Positions 35,770 through 48,719 of a stretch of DNA of 64,000 nucleotides are shown one piece after another. How positions within the stretch are numbered: the first letter of the stretch is position 1; each line of letters opens with the position of its first letter. Under the pieces are notes generated by a model that did no database searches, had not been told where the DNA came from, and saw nothing but the letters and a program-made list of their open reading frames with translations. The stretch is from Whitmania pigra (taxonomy: Eukaryota; Annelida; Clitellata; Hirudinida; Haemopidae), in assembly GCA_021613335.1 (NCBI GenBank), contig JAJTWR010000458.1:1757001-1821000 (forward strand), written 5' to 3'. The position numbers were made by a program, and so were the translations under genes.

Positions 35770-36720
35770 TTTTTATTGAGTCTGGCCTTTGGAATGTTCT
35801 AATGTAGGCCACTTCACGCTTGAACTTTCCGACGTCTTAATGTCATGTTTTTGCAGTATGTTTTTTGCCAAGTGTCCTTTTTCCACATCTGTGACAAGTC
35901 GAGCTTGAATTTGTATGCCTGTCATTGAACTTCTTGAATGTGTTGCATTGTTTGGGAGTTTCTTTTGATTTGTCATGTTTGTTACTTTAACTTTTTAATG
36001 GACCACCTGGATTACAATGTTCTTAATTGCAATAGTAATACAATATTATTAATTTCAATATTAATAAGTCTGTTTTCCCAATACCACTGTATCTTTAGAA
36101 ATTAATGATGCACTTTCAATTTCAGCAGCAATTCCAATAACTTCTGCAAAACTCAGCTCATTTTCTAGAATTATGAACAACGCTTTGAGCACCTCTTCCT
36201 TTTGAACATTGCACATGAAACTAATTCTGAGGGCTTCGTCTATTGGGTTGATAATGTTAGCAAAGTCACATGTAACAGCTGCCTGCCTTATTCCAGTCGC
36301 CAGTTCATGTATTGACTCACCTGGTTTCCTTTTCTAGTTTGTCAAAAACTAGTATTGCTTCCTCATGAGAAAAGTTGTCAGATTAAAGGTTGACTCCAGA
36401 TAAGTCACAATTTGCTCGAAAACTAATTCATTGACATTTCTAGGAAGGGACATTTGAAAAGCAGTTGTTTCCAGAGTTTTGTAGATTTCTGGAGTTTGGT
36501 TAATTAGAAAAACCTGTGCAGCCTTTGCCTCTGGAATTGCATATAGCAACATGTGCGTTTCGAATCTCTTCAGGTAATCTTTGAATAGTTCTTTCAAATA
36601 ACGCTTGGAACATTTTCGCCATGTCTTTCTGTCGTCTAGCCATTTTTCACTTTGTTGCTTGGCCATCACCTTTCCAAGCATTTTCACGATATCCTTCAAC
36701 TCGACCATATTTAAAACTTT
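35770..36720 (-). pseudogene. Ty3/Gypsy gag remnant
   Basis: Frame 36708-36349 has a retrotransposon gag profile (KDYLKRFETHMLLYAIPEAK, VFLINQTPEIYKTL). A shifted frame continues (GESIHELATGIRQAAVTCDF) to about 36060, and near 35900 another frame shows a degenerate CHRCGK zinc-knuckle start. Frameshifted and without LTRs that I can see. 36721-37000 is unassigned. Confidence 0.6.
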
Positions 36721-37007
36721 GCGAATTCGAAATTATTGAACGACTTTGAAAGATATCATTGTCGACTGCGCCACTGTTGTTTTTGTAAGTTGAATTCAAA
36801 AGCAGAAAACTCGTAACGTAACAAGGCAAATTAACATTTAATAGAACTGAAATGAAGCCCAATTTCATCAACTCGAATAAACAATAAAACTCCACTCAGA
36901 CTCGAAACAATAACAAAACTAAAACAGGTCAAAGTTCACATCTTAAAAGTAAATCGCCAAGTTTACTTGCGGTAGGAATCGACTTGGGTCACTTTTTTAG
37001 TAGGAGC

Positions 37008-37909
37008 CAGTGATGGGCAAATCAAATCGCGATTGCGCTTTAAATCGCGATTTCGGCAAGGTTACGATTCGATTTGAACATTATGGTATTCGATTTTGAC
37101 CTCCGCGATTTTGATTTTATTCGATTTGAATTTTTTTCGATTCGATTTGAAAAGTAAATCGAATCTCCAGATTTGTGGAGCAGCCGTTCATTTGAACCAA
37201 TTATAGGAGTGAAATTCCACTACTTTGATGAAGGCTTTCAGCTGAAAACAAAGTCGACTGTATACAGACATTTTGGATCAAAACACACAGGAAAAAAGAT
37301 TTGTGCAGCTTTTAAGGAAATACTATCAGAGTATGGAATGCAGAGCATTGACATTGGATATGTTGTTACTGACAACGCCAGAAACATGCTTAAAGCCTTC
37401 ACAACATTTTCAGAGGAAGCTGCCAGGTTTGCGTTTGATTGTACGGAAGATAAAAGTGAAATGAGAGAACGTGATGAGGCTTCAGAGTCATTGAATGACA
37501 TTGATGAAATTTTGGGCAACTAAGGGTCACCGCTTTCCGAAACTACAACGACTTGCAATGACTTCTAAGCATCTCGGCATCTGTTTTCAATTTCAGGTGC
37601 TTTTGTCTCTGCAAGAAGAAATCGATTGTCAGCGTCAACTGTGGAATCACTGTTGCTGTTAAGGGGACATAGAACTGACTCAAACTGGGTTTAATAATTT
37701 TTTTTAAACGATAATAAAACTGTCATAAATGAATGTTGGCTGTTGATTTCACTGTGTTGTTTTTCTCGAATGTAATTTGCGAAGATACGGCAGCAGTAAA
37801 TTTTTGAAGATTTGATTCGATTTGAGATTTGGTTATTGAGATTTGAATCATTTTACAGATGATTTGAGATTTGACCATGGAGATTCGATTTGAGATTTGC
37901 CCATCACTG
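37008..37909. mobile_element. hAT element, 902 bp, with transposase fragment
   Basis: Inverted ends CAGTGATGGGCAAATC (37008) and GATTTGCCCATCACTG (ending 37909), flanked by 8-bp GTAGGAGC / GTCGGAGC (37000-37007, 37910-37917), one mismatch. Subterminal GATTCGATTTGA motifs repeat many times on both sides. It carries a partial transposase, so it is an internally deleted derivative. Confidence 0.9.
37173..37523 (+). pseudogene. hAT transposase fragment
   Basis: Middle of a hAT catalytic domain: WSSRSFEPIIGVKFHYFDEG and IGYVVTDNARNMLKAF, matching the W-(T/S)-S and DNA-x-NM motifs. BED finger and C-terminal dimerisation parts are absent. The first codon is simply the first ATG in frame, not a natural start. 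Confidence 0.75.
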
Positions 37910-37917
37910 GTCGGAGC

Positions 37918-37962
37918 TAAAACAAATCAAATCATCGCAATGTACAAATTCAAATAAAAATA

Positions 37963-37993
<31 letters not shown>

Positions 37994-39655
37994 TAGCCTG
38001 GGACAGCAAGCCTGACCCTTGCGAGTAAAGTCCGAGCGATAGAGAGGACGGCGAAGTTGAAGCAGACAAAGGCGTCCTGAAGATGGATGGATGAAAACAT
38101 TCTGCTTCTGCTGGATGATCAACGGAGACTAAGCTGGATACAACAGGGGAGGCTGAGTGACAATGCTTCGTTAACCAGCTTCCATTCATTGTTTTTGAAA
38201 TGTTCATCTCAATGAGAGAGTTTCATCTATATCAGCTCAAACCCAGCCATCAGTCAGAGTCAGTCTGCCGGTCCTGAAATGCTTGGACAGACACTTAATT
38301 GCAGACTCATAACTGGTACAGATTCGATAAACACGAGAACCGAAATGGTTGATTGATAACGCAAAGCGAGGTTTAAAAAGCACTGGTAAATGAGGACCAC
38401 AGCCCCCATTTCCCCATAGTCAGCGATAATTTCTACACCTCGCACAACATGTTCGACACCCTGCGACCCAGAAAGCTCACTTGATTACGATTTTCAGTGC
38501 AAACACAGGTCTTGAAAGCATGGTCTGAAGTAGATATAAACAATAGAAATCCATTTGCGCACATCACTAATTAGATGACAAGGCATTGGGCTACACCTTT
38601 ATTGACAAATAAGAGACAAAACTTAAGAAGTTAAACTAAAGTTTGTTTTCTGGACACTATCCTTCCCCTGATGTGCTTCAGATTCGACAGTGAAAACTTC
38701 GGGTCATGCTGCTTCCTCTCGGCCAGCCCCAATTCTCGATGCCAGAGCTCCATTCAAACATTTCTGCTGCCAGTCGAGGTCCAGGTGGTCATGTCATGTA
38801 GAAACAGTCCAATCAAATCTGGTATTCGAAGCGTGTTACAAGGCAAGTGAGGGCTGCTCGAAGAAGCCAAGTAAATTGCAGATCTAATGACTGTTTTACG
38901 ACTAAACAACAATCAGTTATAAATATTATAACATAACAATGTGACAAAAATCCCCAAACAGAAATTACAAAATCCAAAGTGAGAAAACTAATGTGAGCAA
39001 AATCCTAGGTTACAAACCAGAATTAGAGATAATACTCACTAAGAACGATAAAGTTAAATTACACAAATTAATCATTAATCCAAGAGAGACACCGAACAAA
39101 AGTAAAGTGAGTACTAAAGATGGTAAAATAATCTTAAAAGTTAATTTGATCATTAACAAGCAGAATTTAACCCAAGAACTTAAATAAGATCAGGTCATTG
39201 AATTCAATTTAAAGAATATGTTAAACTTAAATGAAAGGTGAATCGGTACAGTGACGATTGAAACCTAAGGAAGCGACAACATAACCAAGTGATTAATGAA
39301 ATAATGTACAAAATCTAAAGAACGATCTCAACATTAGCTGTAACCAATGCAAGACAATCGTCAAATTTGTGGAAAGGAGCATCCATATTTACCAAAATTT
39401 AATCGAACGGGGCATCAAGATAACATTAATAAGGATGTACAACCCAAAATGTTATAATGCTTTCAAATTACAGATTTTGATGCCTTGAAGCAATCCGAAA
39501 ATTTTATGTAAAAAGCCGACAAGTAGCGAATGAGTTTCCACAAGTCAGTTGCAACTTGCAAGCACAACACATAATTACGGTTTTACTAAGCCAGTGGCTT
39601 AGCTAGGCGGCGGTAGCCCCTGGCTCCATGCCTGAGAAGCGGCAACCTAAGGTTA
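37918..39655. other. No recognised gene; short (AAT)n
   Basis: An (AAT)n run lies at 37962-37991. The rest has frames under 90 codons without motifs. The end near 39592 has CAGTGGCTTAGCTAGG, close to the hAT terminus at 23688, but no partner end was found. Confidence 0.4.
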
Positions 39656-40045
39656 ATAATGCTAAGGGGACACCAAAGTTTCCTCCCAGGAGCCTATCCT
39701 AGTTGGAGTAGGCCTGGACATGCACCTGTGAACTTCATAGTTACTACTGCCTGTTACCCGCACTTTTTTGTATTTCTTCATGATAATATTCAGAGTATAG
39801 CAACTTATGTTAACTGGCAACAGCCATCAAAACTCAACCTAAACTTAATAATGTTAATTGGGGGACACCAAATTACCATTTTCCTCCCAGGAGCCTACCC
39901 TTAGTTGGGATAGTCCTGGACATGCACCTGTGAACCTCATAGTTACTACTGCCTGTTACCCGCACTATTTTATATTTCCTCATTATAATATTCAGAGTTT
40001 AATTATGTCAACTGGCAACAATGGAGAAAGTCTTAATAATCGAAT
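39656..40045. repeat. Two-copy tandem repeat, about 195-bp unit
   Basis: Units start at about 39660 and 39861 with GGGGACACCAAA, and share TCCTCCCAGGAGCCTA, CTGGACATGCACCTGTGAAC and ACTACTGCCTGTTACCCGCA in the same order, with scattered substitutions and a small deletion in copy 2. Confidence 0.85.
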
Positions 40046-40176
40046 TTAGGCGCTACCTTCTTTCAGAAATGATGTCCAGGGAATCCAATTCATATGTCAT
40101 AAACAATGCCCATCAATGAACCACATTTTTAAAATTTCAAGCATCTCTAGCGCTCTGGTCACTTTCTTGATGGTCA

Positions 40177-40540
40177 CTATCTACTTGAACAAGAGGAACC
40201 CCTGATTACAGAGGCAATCTTCAGCTGTTGGCATAAAAAATTTGAAAAGCCTCCAAAAATAATCACAGCTTCTCTCATCTCTCTCGATTGAGTGAAAGTG
40301 ATAATAATATTTATGATTACCATCACTAAAGCAATTGCCAAACAAATATACCAAATTCTGAAAAAGGATGGTTTGATTAGTCTGCTAAAAATACATCTGC
40401 TAGACGCATTTGAATCATATAACATGAATTCGTACTTGCTTAAAATACGAGGCAAACTCACAAAAAAATAGTTAGAATAAGTTGCTGTCTCATACCAAAG
40501 AGGTTGGAAGAGCACATATGAAAACGTTCATCGTATACTA
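40177..40540 (-). CDS. Candidate ionotropic-receptor-like exon
   Basis: Minus-strand open stretch with the layout of the end of the ligand-binding lobe and first pore region of ionotropic receptors: PLWYETATYSNYFFVSLPRI, then RLIKPSFFRIW before a membrane helix (IWYICLAIALVMVIINIIIT), a short loop and IIFGGFSNFLCQQ followed by SSR. The W before TM1, the FG..Q loop and the S-x-R are in family-like order. A donor CAA/GTAGAT at about 40182 would continue the gene. No ATG context or other exons found; the nearby 41-42 kb holds nothing similar. Could be a pseudogene or chance. Confidence 0.3.
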
Positions 40541-42702
40541 AGTTTCACAATCTACTAGACTTGACAGTTCACAGTGACGAGAGTGCTGAAAAGTCAAAAT
40601 ATAATTTAAAATTACAAATTGAGTGCGAAAATCATAACATTGATCAAACATATAAAAATGTGAAGTAGGGTAACCATCCTAATCCGCAGTCACTATTTAC
40701 CGAGTTGAAAAAAAAATATTTCCATATCAAAGAATTCATTTCAGCTTTTTCCAATAGGTTAGAACCCTCGCACAATTTGAAATGACTTAATTTGTTTATT
40801 CAAGGAATTAAGAGCCAAACATTATGTCACCGTAGCACAAGAACGACAGTTCGGTCTTAGAAGATATCATGTCAAGACTTTGAATAAAGTCAGCTCAAAC
40901 CCTCCTCAAAATCGAACAAAACTTATTATGTTTGATTTGCAATATGAAGAAGCAAAGTAACCTTAACGAGCCCAAATACGACCGAAGCTCACCACTCGGG
41001 CCCAACAACCCGACCGACAATTGCAAGTCGGCGTCCAAAGATAAGTTACATCAGAAATTGTGGCGGTGCATTGTGATTCTCTTTGTCAACTGAAAATCTT
41101 AAAATAAAAAATATGCAATTGTTTCATATTTGTATGTAATATATGCCATCCTATATATCATGCAAGCTCAGTAGCAAATTTAAGGAGAGTAGAGGGCACA
41201 AAATTCGGGTTGCTTTAAAATTTTTAAGGCAGAGTGAAACCTCGAATGCGGAAACAACAGAAGAGATGAAACTGTTTCATACCAGCGGGCTAAGTTAAGC
41301 GGAGGGTGAGCACAAAGTTATAAAAATTGGATACCTAATTAACAATGTTTAAGGGCTTCCGCATTGATATGTAGAATATTACCAGTTTCGCCCCGGGCAC
41401 AGAAACTTCTAGCGGTGCCAATGGGGCTGAGCTGAAACGGCCTCCGTGTGAGCCGGCAATACCGACGACTAACGACACGCTCGACTTAACATATTTAATT
41501 TTTCTCAAACTAAATTTTGCTATTAGATTCCAATCGACGATTATTACTTACCAGATTTAGAGATTTCAAAATTTGCCCCAGACCATGTTCAATAATTAAA
41601 AATGTCATTAACTATAAAAACCAATTACTTCTCGATTAATAAATTATCAGTCAAGAAACAGAATACAAACCGGCTTTGAGATTATTAGCTAAGTAGCCTC
41701 AATTCACACAAATCACCCCACATTGATTGAAGCTAATTTGAATTTAGTACCTTTTGGACGATTTTGATCAGCCCTCACCCAACAGTTACAAACAAAAATG
41801 AAAGCCTGGTCGGCCTCAATCCCAAAAATGTATTGAAATGCGTATTTCTGATTATGTATGAAATTGGGAGACACACATGCAACATCTAACCAAACCATTA
41901 ATTGAAAACTGAAGTGGACTTGACAATACCATTCATATCATACCAAATTAAAAACACAAAATGAAAGCAATATTTTGTAAATATTTTCATGTATTTCATA
42001 CAACAAACAGCTGTAAAATATTTTATTACAACTCCTCAACTTTTTCTCTGATGCGTGAAAATGCATGAGTTTCTAAAAAAAATTATCAATCAATAATAAA
42101 TATAATATAATGTTGATATAAATACAATAAATATCAACATTAATTCAGGAAATTAGTGCACTCCACAATAACAAACTTTAAACAGTTGGAAACAATTCTT
42201 GGTTCTCATGAATGCTATGGTAAACTGATCCAGTTGGACTGAACAACAGCATTTCTTAAGTTAGCATTTCTTCATTCACATCATAAATCAGAAATAAATC
42301 ATTAAAAATTGTTATCTTAGTTATCAAAAGTAATTTCTGGTGCTTAAAGTACAAATATTCAAAAGTGAATAAGATAATAAATTTCAATTTACATTCTCAA
42401 AAGAATGACAAACTTTCAGAAAATCTAAATAAACCTGTTGGAGATGGCATGACAACCAATATCTCTGATATTCTATTTGAGTCTCTTTGTGGATCTGAGA
42501 ACAACCATGCTGAGATGAATTGGAAAATGATTTATGAAAATGACACATAATAATAAGGCAACTGAGCACAACAAATTACATAATATATATATATAAAACA
42601 AGGATCTTGTATGTATGTTTCTTATGCAAATCTTTAATCCCAAATCAATTTTATTGAAACTTGAAACACTTGAGTATGTTGACTATGGGGTTTTATTTTT
42701 CT
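40541..42702. other. No recognised gene
   Basis: AT-rich, frames under 65 codons, no family motif, no long repeat seen. Confidence 0.4.
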
Positions 42703-43912
42703 ACTTTGCAAAACATTGGTTATATTGGTACTTAAACTATTATTTGCACAAATGGTTGATACAGCAGGTCTTGCATTATATATCCTCCCTCCTAATTTGT
42801 AACCTTAATTTAAATGTTGTTAACAATTACCATTAAATACCATTAAGGTATGTATTTTTATCAGTCTTCCCTCTTCATTGATATATGAATATGTTGACAT
42901 ATTCGAATATACCTACAACCCTAAACTAAACATTGGCAAAGTAGAACAATTTTCAGACTTTAAAAATTTAGTTAATTCTATACAAATTGGTTATGAACAG
43001 CATGGCGAAATTGTTGACGGTGTGGAATCACGTTGCTTTGGAATGTTCGACCTGGGAACCTCATCACCTAAGTTATTGACCATGTTCGGAGGCGGGTTCC
43101 AGCTGTGAGCAATGTTTGAAATACTTTCTTAAAGCCATTTTATATTGAAATTGCATTGCACTAATTATTGGGCATACAAATTAAAATTGCAAATTAAGAT
43201 CTCAGTAAGGCGGTGCAATATTGTGAAGAACTTTTGGGAATAAGTAGAGGTAGCATGCTGTTTATTTATTGGTGCCTGATCTAGATGGTGGATCAGAGCT
43301 TGTGTAATAAAAATTATGTTAGCCCAAAAATACACAACTTATATGGTTGAGACTTGCTCTTGATTAAGAATGACTTGAAATGTTTTTTTTCTGCAATTTT
43401 TGCCAGATGGATTAGCATCTATGCTTTTGCTTTCAGATGTTGAGTAAGGCTCAACAAGCTGTTTTTGTTTGCTTATTAGTATTTGTAGTGATTTAGTGGG
43501 TGGCACTTTAAGAAATTTGGTGCTTTGCCTGATCATTTTGAAATGAATTGTTTGCATTGTGAGTGTAATATGGAGGCAGCACAAGCATCAATTGCATAAT
43601 TCAATGATTAAAGTTTTCGAAAAATAACTTACATATGTTTGCTAACAGGTAGCATGCTATTAAACAATAGTGGGAACAACCAAGATTTTCCAAAGTGCAT
43701 TGTGTTGGGGTATTGTCATACACTCAAGGTCATCTGAGAGTGATTGTCTTGGTGTAAGTTTGTGTAACTAGATGTCTGCTTAACCAGAGATCATGCATGA
43801 AAGGGAAGGGTAGATCTTAAGCTTGCAGATTATAATTTATTTGTTGTTGCTATACTTTAAATGAAGTTCAGTAAATACATTTAAACACTGCATTAACAGT
43901 ATCTCATAAAGT
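42703..43912 (+). pseudogene. Segmental duplicate, copy 2 (degenerate candidate gene)
   Basis: Homologous to 33065-34255. The first exon equivalent (after TTTTCAG at about 42956) has an extra base after TGCTTTG and a small insertion near 43079, so the Cys-pair frame is lost. The second exon start is only faintly present near 43905. A Tc1 element begins 47 bp later. Confidence 0.7.
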
Positions 43913-43958
43913 TATGATGATTTTTATCTTACATTTTGTTCAGTTATTTGTAATACTA

Positions 43959-45457
43959 CAGTGCTAAAACAAATGTTACGACAGTCCCCATTTTTTGCAA
44001 TAACTAAAGTTTAAATTATCATACGAAGGTCAAATTTAGAAGAACTGCATAATATCCTTAAAGCATGCATTTTTTTGCATAGAAATATTGTTACAGAGGT
44101 TACAAAAAAAACTCATGAATTTTAGTATTTTGGCAAAAAGTTTTATTTAAAACTAAATGAAATAATGTTTCAATAAGCTGTCATTCCTCTTTTTTTAGAA
44201 ATAACATCTATGCACCTATTTTTCATGGAGAAAATCAGTGTTCTAATAATGTTTTCATCCAAATTTCTCCAGGCGCTCCGAATCGCTTCTTTCAAATCAT
44301 TTTCTGTTATATTGCTGTCCATTGCCATAAACAGATCTTGAAAGAAGGCCCCAGACATTTTCAATCGGATTCAAGTCGGGTGAACACACGGGCCAGTCCA
44401 TCACTTGCATTTTGGACTCCTGGAAAAATTCTCTGTCTGCCTTGGAAACATGAATAGGAGCATTATCTTGCTGAAATTCATGTTGTTTTGTTTCAGCAAA
44501 AGGAAGGAGATGATCCTTGAACATTTTGATGTACTTGTGAGAGTCCTGCATCCCTTTCAAAAGCACCAGTTCAGACCTCCCAAATGCTGAAATTCCTCCC
44601 CCAGAACATCATGGAACCTCCTCCGTGTTTTCTGCTATAAAAACATCTTTCTTTTCATGCCAGTAGTATTTACAGCCATCTGGCCCATCAAGGTTGAATT
44701 TTTTTTCATCTGTGAAAGTTACGAGTTCCCATCTTTAGTTGTAGTTGACTATCGCTTTGGCCCAGAGGAGGCGTTTTTTCTTGTGATGGACTTTCAATGC
44801 TGGATCTCGCTTTCAACTGTCCACTTGAATTAAGATAATTGCAGACTGTCCTAACATGGACATCCAAATCCAGCTTATCTTTTAGCTGTTTACACGAATA
44901 TTCTCCTTGTAAAACCTCCCTGATGAGACATCTCTGAATCTGATTTGAGAGTTTTTTTTTGGTCTTCTGCCCTTGTACTTCTTCCCATATGAGTCTGGAT
45001 CATCCTAAAAACATTTGATGACAGCTCTTGACCAATTCAGCTCATTTGCAATCTTTCTTACTAAATAGTTTGCCTTCCTAAAGGCCTTAACTTGTCCTCT
45101 TTCCCTTTCTGTCAAACCTGCTTTCTTCCCCATGATGAAATGAATATAAAAGGAAGTTTTGAATTTCACACTCCTTTATACAGCCTTCTTAATGACAATT
45201 TAATATTTGATCCTTCCAATAAGACCTTGAAATTGATGAAACGAGCCCAAACCGGAAACTGTCGTAATAATATTCCCAGGCCAAAAATGGTTCATTTGCA
45301 TAATTTACGGGAACCATTAACCCACATGGAAGGAAATGTTGCATGATGCTTAGAAATGGTGCTTTATATAATTGCTGAAAATATCAGCAAGATATGTTAA
45401 TTTATAAGGAAATTATCCATAAAAAGTGGGTATGCTGTAACAATATTTCTAGCATTG
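43959..45457. mobile_element. Tc1-like DNA transposon
   Basis: Imperfect inverted ends, CAGTGCTAAAACAAATGTTA on the left and the complement of CAATGCTAGAAATATTGTTA on the right, each flanked by TA (43957-43958, 45458-45459), the Tc1/mariner target. It encloses a broken minus-strand transposase. Confidence 0.9.
44170..45133 (-). pseudogene. Tc1 transposase (DD34E), frameshifted
   Basis: Starts MGKKAGLTERERGQVKAFRK with a helix-turn-helix (KIANELNWSRAVIKCF). It has the KGRRPKK linker, a GGGSMMFWG segment, and the catalytic DNAPIHVS...DLNPIENVWG part with 34 residues between Asp and Glu. It ends RCIDVISKKRGMTAY. At least three frameshifts and internal stops make it inactive. Confidence 0.85.
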
Positions 45458-45459
45458 TA

Positions 45460-48400
45460 TGTATATTTTTTTTTATCTTTCAGTTTAAGCTGAAAGGGTG
45501 ATTGGATGATTTAATTTCAATCTGTGATTCGATTGAACTCTAATTTACAGTATTACATGAGTGTGAGTCTATCAAAAGGTAAAAGCAGGATGTCTGTGAG
45601 TCCAGCCTTCTCCCCAATGTCCTGCCATTTCCAGAGAATTTGTATTGGCATTGAAAGCCTCTGAAGATGGCGTCACGGCCATGGTTGTGGTGAAATCTGA
45701 TAGGCTGACTTATATTGGTAATATTTCATTATGATGTGAAGTTACATTTGATTGAGAACATCATAAAAATGATTCTGAATTTATGTAATCATTGGAAATA
45801 TCTGTTCAAAAGAGTTTATTCGATAAGAGACTCCCAAAGTTTTGCTTCTTCTGAAGCCTCAATAACGAAAATTAATTCAACGAAATTAATTTCAATTAAT
45901 CGCTGCAAGTGAATAACAAGCTGAATCATGATGTGGTGAGGAAAGCAAGCTATCGGTGGCAGTTAAATTTAAAATTCATGAATTCCTGGGAAAAAAAGTC
46001 TACCATCTATAAGTAAAATCAAATTTTACAAAAACATATTTTATTTAAAAACCCGAGAAGCAAGCCAAATTAAAACCGTTTAAGACATGCCCAAAACGTT
46101 AACTCGAATAAATTCATAGAGTAATTTGAAGATATAATTTATTGTTTTTTGGGTATCGGCAAAAGTGGTGTCAACATTCTGCCACATTTTTACTTATTTT
46201 TAGCAATACCACAAATCGAATAGATATAGAGCAAATAGACAATTTAAGTCATTAGAACTAAAGTTATTAAGCTATAAACCTTTTTGATCAGTGGGAAATG
46301 CAGGCTCTAAATCGAACATAGATTGTGGAGCCGATAATTTATGGGGGGATTCCAGAGACTTCCGGAGTTTTATTATACGATTGATGAAGAAGTGGAGCCT
46401 ATGAGCAGCAGAGCTTTTTCCTTGGCGTAGGCAGAGAGTAATAGAAATTTTGGAATTCGGTGGGTGGCATAACCATTATGCCATAATGAGTAAAGTCGTA
46501 TAGCATTTTGTAATAGATGCATAAATCACAGGGGGAGCTGACTGTATTTGCTGGGGTTAGTGACTGTGCTTTTGCTGCTGCCGTGCGCAACCCCACACCA
46601 TAAAATTCCTGAAAGGTTGATATAACATAGTGTACCACCCCTCTGAGCTCTCTCAGCAACAGACCTGCTACAAGTAGATTCTCAGAGCAAGCCAAGATGA
46701 ACCACTTGAGCTCTAAGCCAATGGAATCCACAGACTCCAAATGCTATAAGACTCATCCATTGTCAGACTAACATTGCAAAACAACCACATCAAAGGTGAA
46801 GGAGTTTTATTCCAATAACATTTGTTCATGTTTAACAGTAGAGTGGAAACCCATACCAAAGACATAAACATTTTATTCAGCAGAAACATGCTCGAATCTA
46901 CAATGTAAAAAACAACAAAATATCTAATGTCTTAAAGTAATAATTAGGAGTTATTAATAATCAAGAATATAATGTCAATGAATTAATGAATCTAAGAATT
47001 GAGATTTTAGATGTTATTCCAAAGAATGCAAATGTAAATCTTCAACCAGTTTCAATTGCATCTTTCATTCCTTCATGCCTTGAGTCTTCATATGTTAATG
47101 TCATCATCCTGTGAGATCATGTAAAAGTGACATTGTGAATAATTAAATACTTCAGTACTACTAAATAAATTAATCAGAAAGAATTAGGCTAGTGGGAAAC
47201 TGGTATAATGTTGACACTGGTGGAGACCCAAAGTGCAACACAATATAAAGTGCATTGCGAATTCATTTCAAGAAATTTTTTCCAAAGATAAACATGATAA
47301 CTAATACACTAATAATCTCAAAATTACTGGATCAAACAGTATTGAAAATTGTTTATAAGATTAAATAATTAATTAAAAGCTGTATAGTAGTAAAATAAAG
47401 TAGTAATTTCTGCATCAGAGCAAAAATCCACCACCTTCAAAAACAACAATACTACCACTATGTCCTTTGGGTTTTTCATTCCTGAGAATCTGACTTTTTG
47501 GACTGACAAACATCCAAGTTGGATGTGTTCCTTAGGTCAAGGCCCCTGCAATAATTATTTTAATTGCTTCTAACTGCTGTCAGGATGTTAACAACTAATG
47601 CAGTTTGAAAATAAAACAACAAATAATGAGATAACTAAGACATCACATTCCTGATTTTAACAAGTCTCAAAATTTAATCAACAAACTTGGCTGTGTTGGT
47701 AAACTGCCTGATCGACACATTATCAGGCATCAAAAAGTTTATACACTGCTTATAACCATGTATTTTACAACTTGCAAATTCTCTTTCCACGACTTCCAAT
47801 TTTGTTTTCTGGTAATCTCACAATGCTACTTAGGCATATTTGTATAAACATAAACACCCTACTATAATTTATAAATAACATGCTCACCTTAAACAAATTC
47901 TTGAAATTTCTTCCTTCTAATGAAGTTGCTTTTTGGTCCCTTACTAAAAGACATGTTGACAATCAGCATCACCATAATACATCAGAAAAAGTAGTTCAGT
48001 AAAAAACTTTGATAAAGTTTTGGGTTGGTGGGTGCCAATGTGCATCTTCACCAGAAAAGATCTCAAGTATAAAATATTGTGCCTACAAAGTATTTATTAA
48101 ATATCTGAGAATGACATTTGACTAAATCTATAACTGGCTCCTTGAAATTTATTAACACCACTGATTTTATTGCCCTTATAATGGGAAGGAATACATAAGA
48201 ATAATAAAAGATAGGTATTTGAGGTCAATTATAGATAGATCAACTAGCTGATGTTTCCACGAGAGATCATGTAATGCACGAAAAAGAAGTCTCCTGCTCT
48301 TTATTTAAATCCGCACATGTTTACACTATTTCACAAGCATTACTAAAATCAAGTAAGTATGAAATCAAAACAATTAAAGAGGAAAAGCAGGGTCAGGGCA

Positions 48401-48520
48401 TGTCAGATCCCACCACTGATTCTGAATGGGTTGATCAAACTTAATTTTGACTGACCCTGCCATTGGCTTTAAAAGTACAGATCACAAAGAAAAACGATTT
48501 AGTCCTATCAATTGCTGGTG
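45460..48520. other. No recognised gene
   Basis: Largely AT-rich. The longest frame, minus 46740-46399, has no motif or splice context that I can support. No long repeats recognised. Confidence 0.4.
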
Positions 48521-48606
48521 TCGATGCAATGTAATTCAGTGCACTGAACGTCAATATGAAGAAATTCAAAAATAGCATGAATAAACAGCAGGAGTAACTA
48601 TGCCGA
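48521..48606 (+). rRNA. 28S rDNA fragment, diverged (R2 upstream side, copy 1)
   Basis: GATGCAATGTAATTCAGTGC, CTGAACGTCAATATGAAGAA, then GGAGTAACTATG follow the order of the conserved 28S region upstream of the R2 site. Many substitutions; the last bases before the cleavage site are scrambled (CCGACTCTGTAAC). Confidence 0.75.
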
Positions 48607-48637
48607 CTCTGTAACAAACTTCAGGCTGCTCAGGGGT

Positions 48638-48704
48638 GTCGAGTGCTCTGGACGTGAAGAAATTCCAAAGAGCGCGGGTAAACGGTGGGAGTAACAATGA
48701 CTCT
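48638..48704 (+). rRNA. 28S rDNA fragment (R2 upstream flank, copy 2)
   Basis: GTGCTCTGGACGTGAAGAAA, then GAGCGCGGGTAAACGGTGGG and AGTAACAATGACTCTTTTGA: a second, better-preserved copy of the same 28S stretch only 32 bp after copy 1, ending near the cleavage site with TTGA. R2 protein sequence follows within 30 bp. The open frame at 48636 begins with translated 28S. Confidence 0.85.
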
Positions 48705-48719
48705 TTTGACACGTGTTGC

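Noticed and set aside
39590..39612. hAT-like terminus CAGTGGCTTAGCTAGG
   Set aside because: Single end only, with no matching opposite end.
46399..46740. 113-codon minus-strand frame
   Set aside because: No recognisable domain, upstream exon or promoter; length is within what chance gives in this amount of DNA.
48636..48710. Open frame beginning SALDVKKFQRARVNGG
   Set aside because: It is translated 28S rDNA; the similar LFNVKKLKKARINGG at 31.6 kb is the same 28S stretch, so the match is not protein homology.
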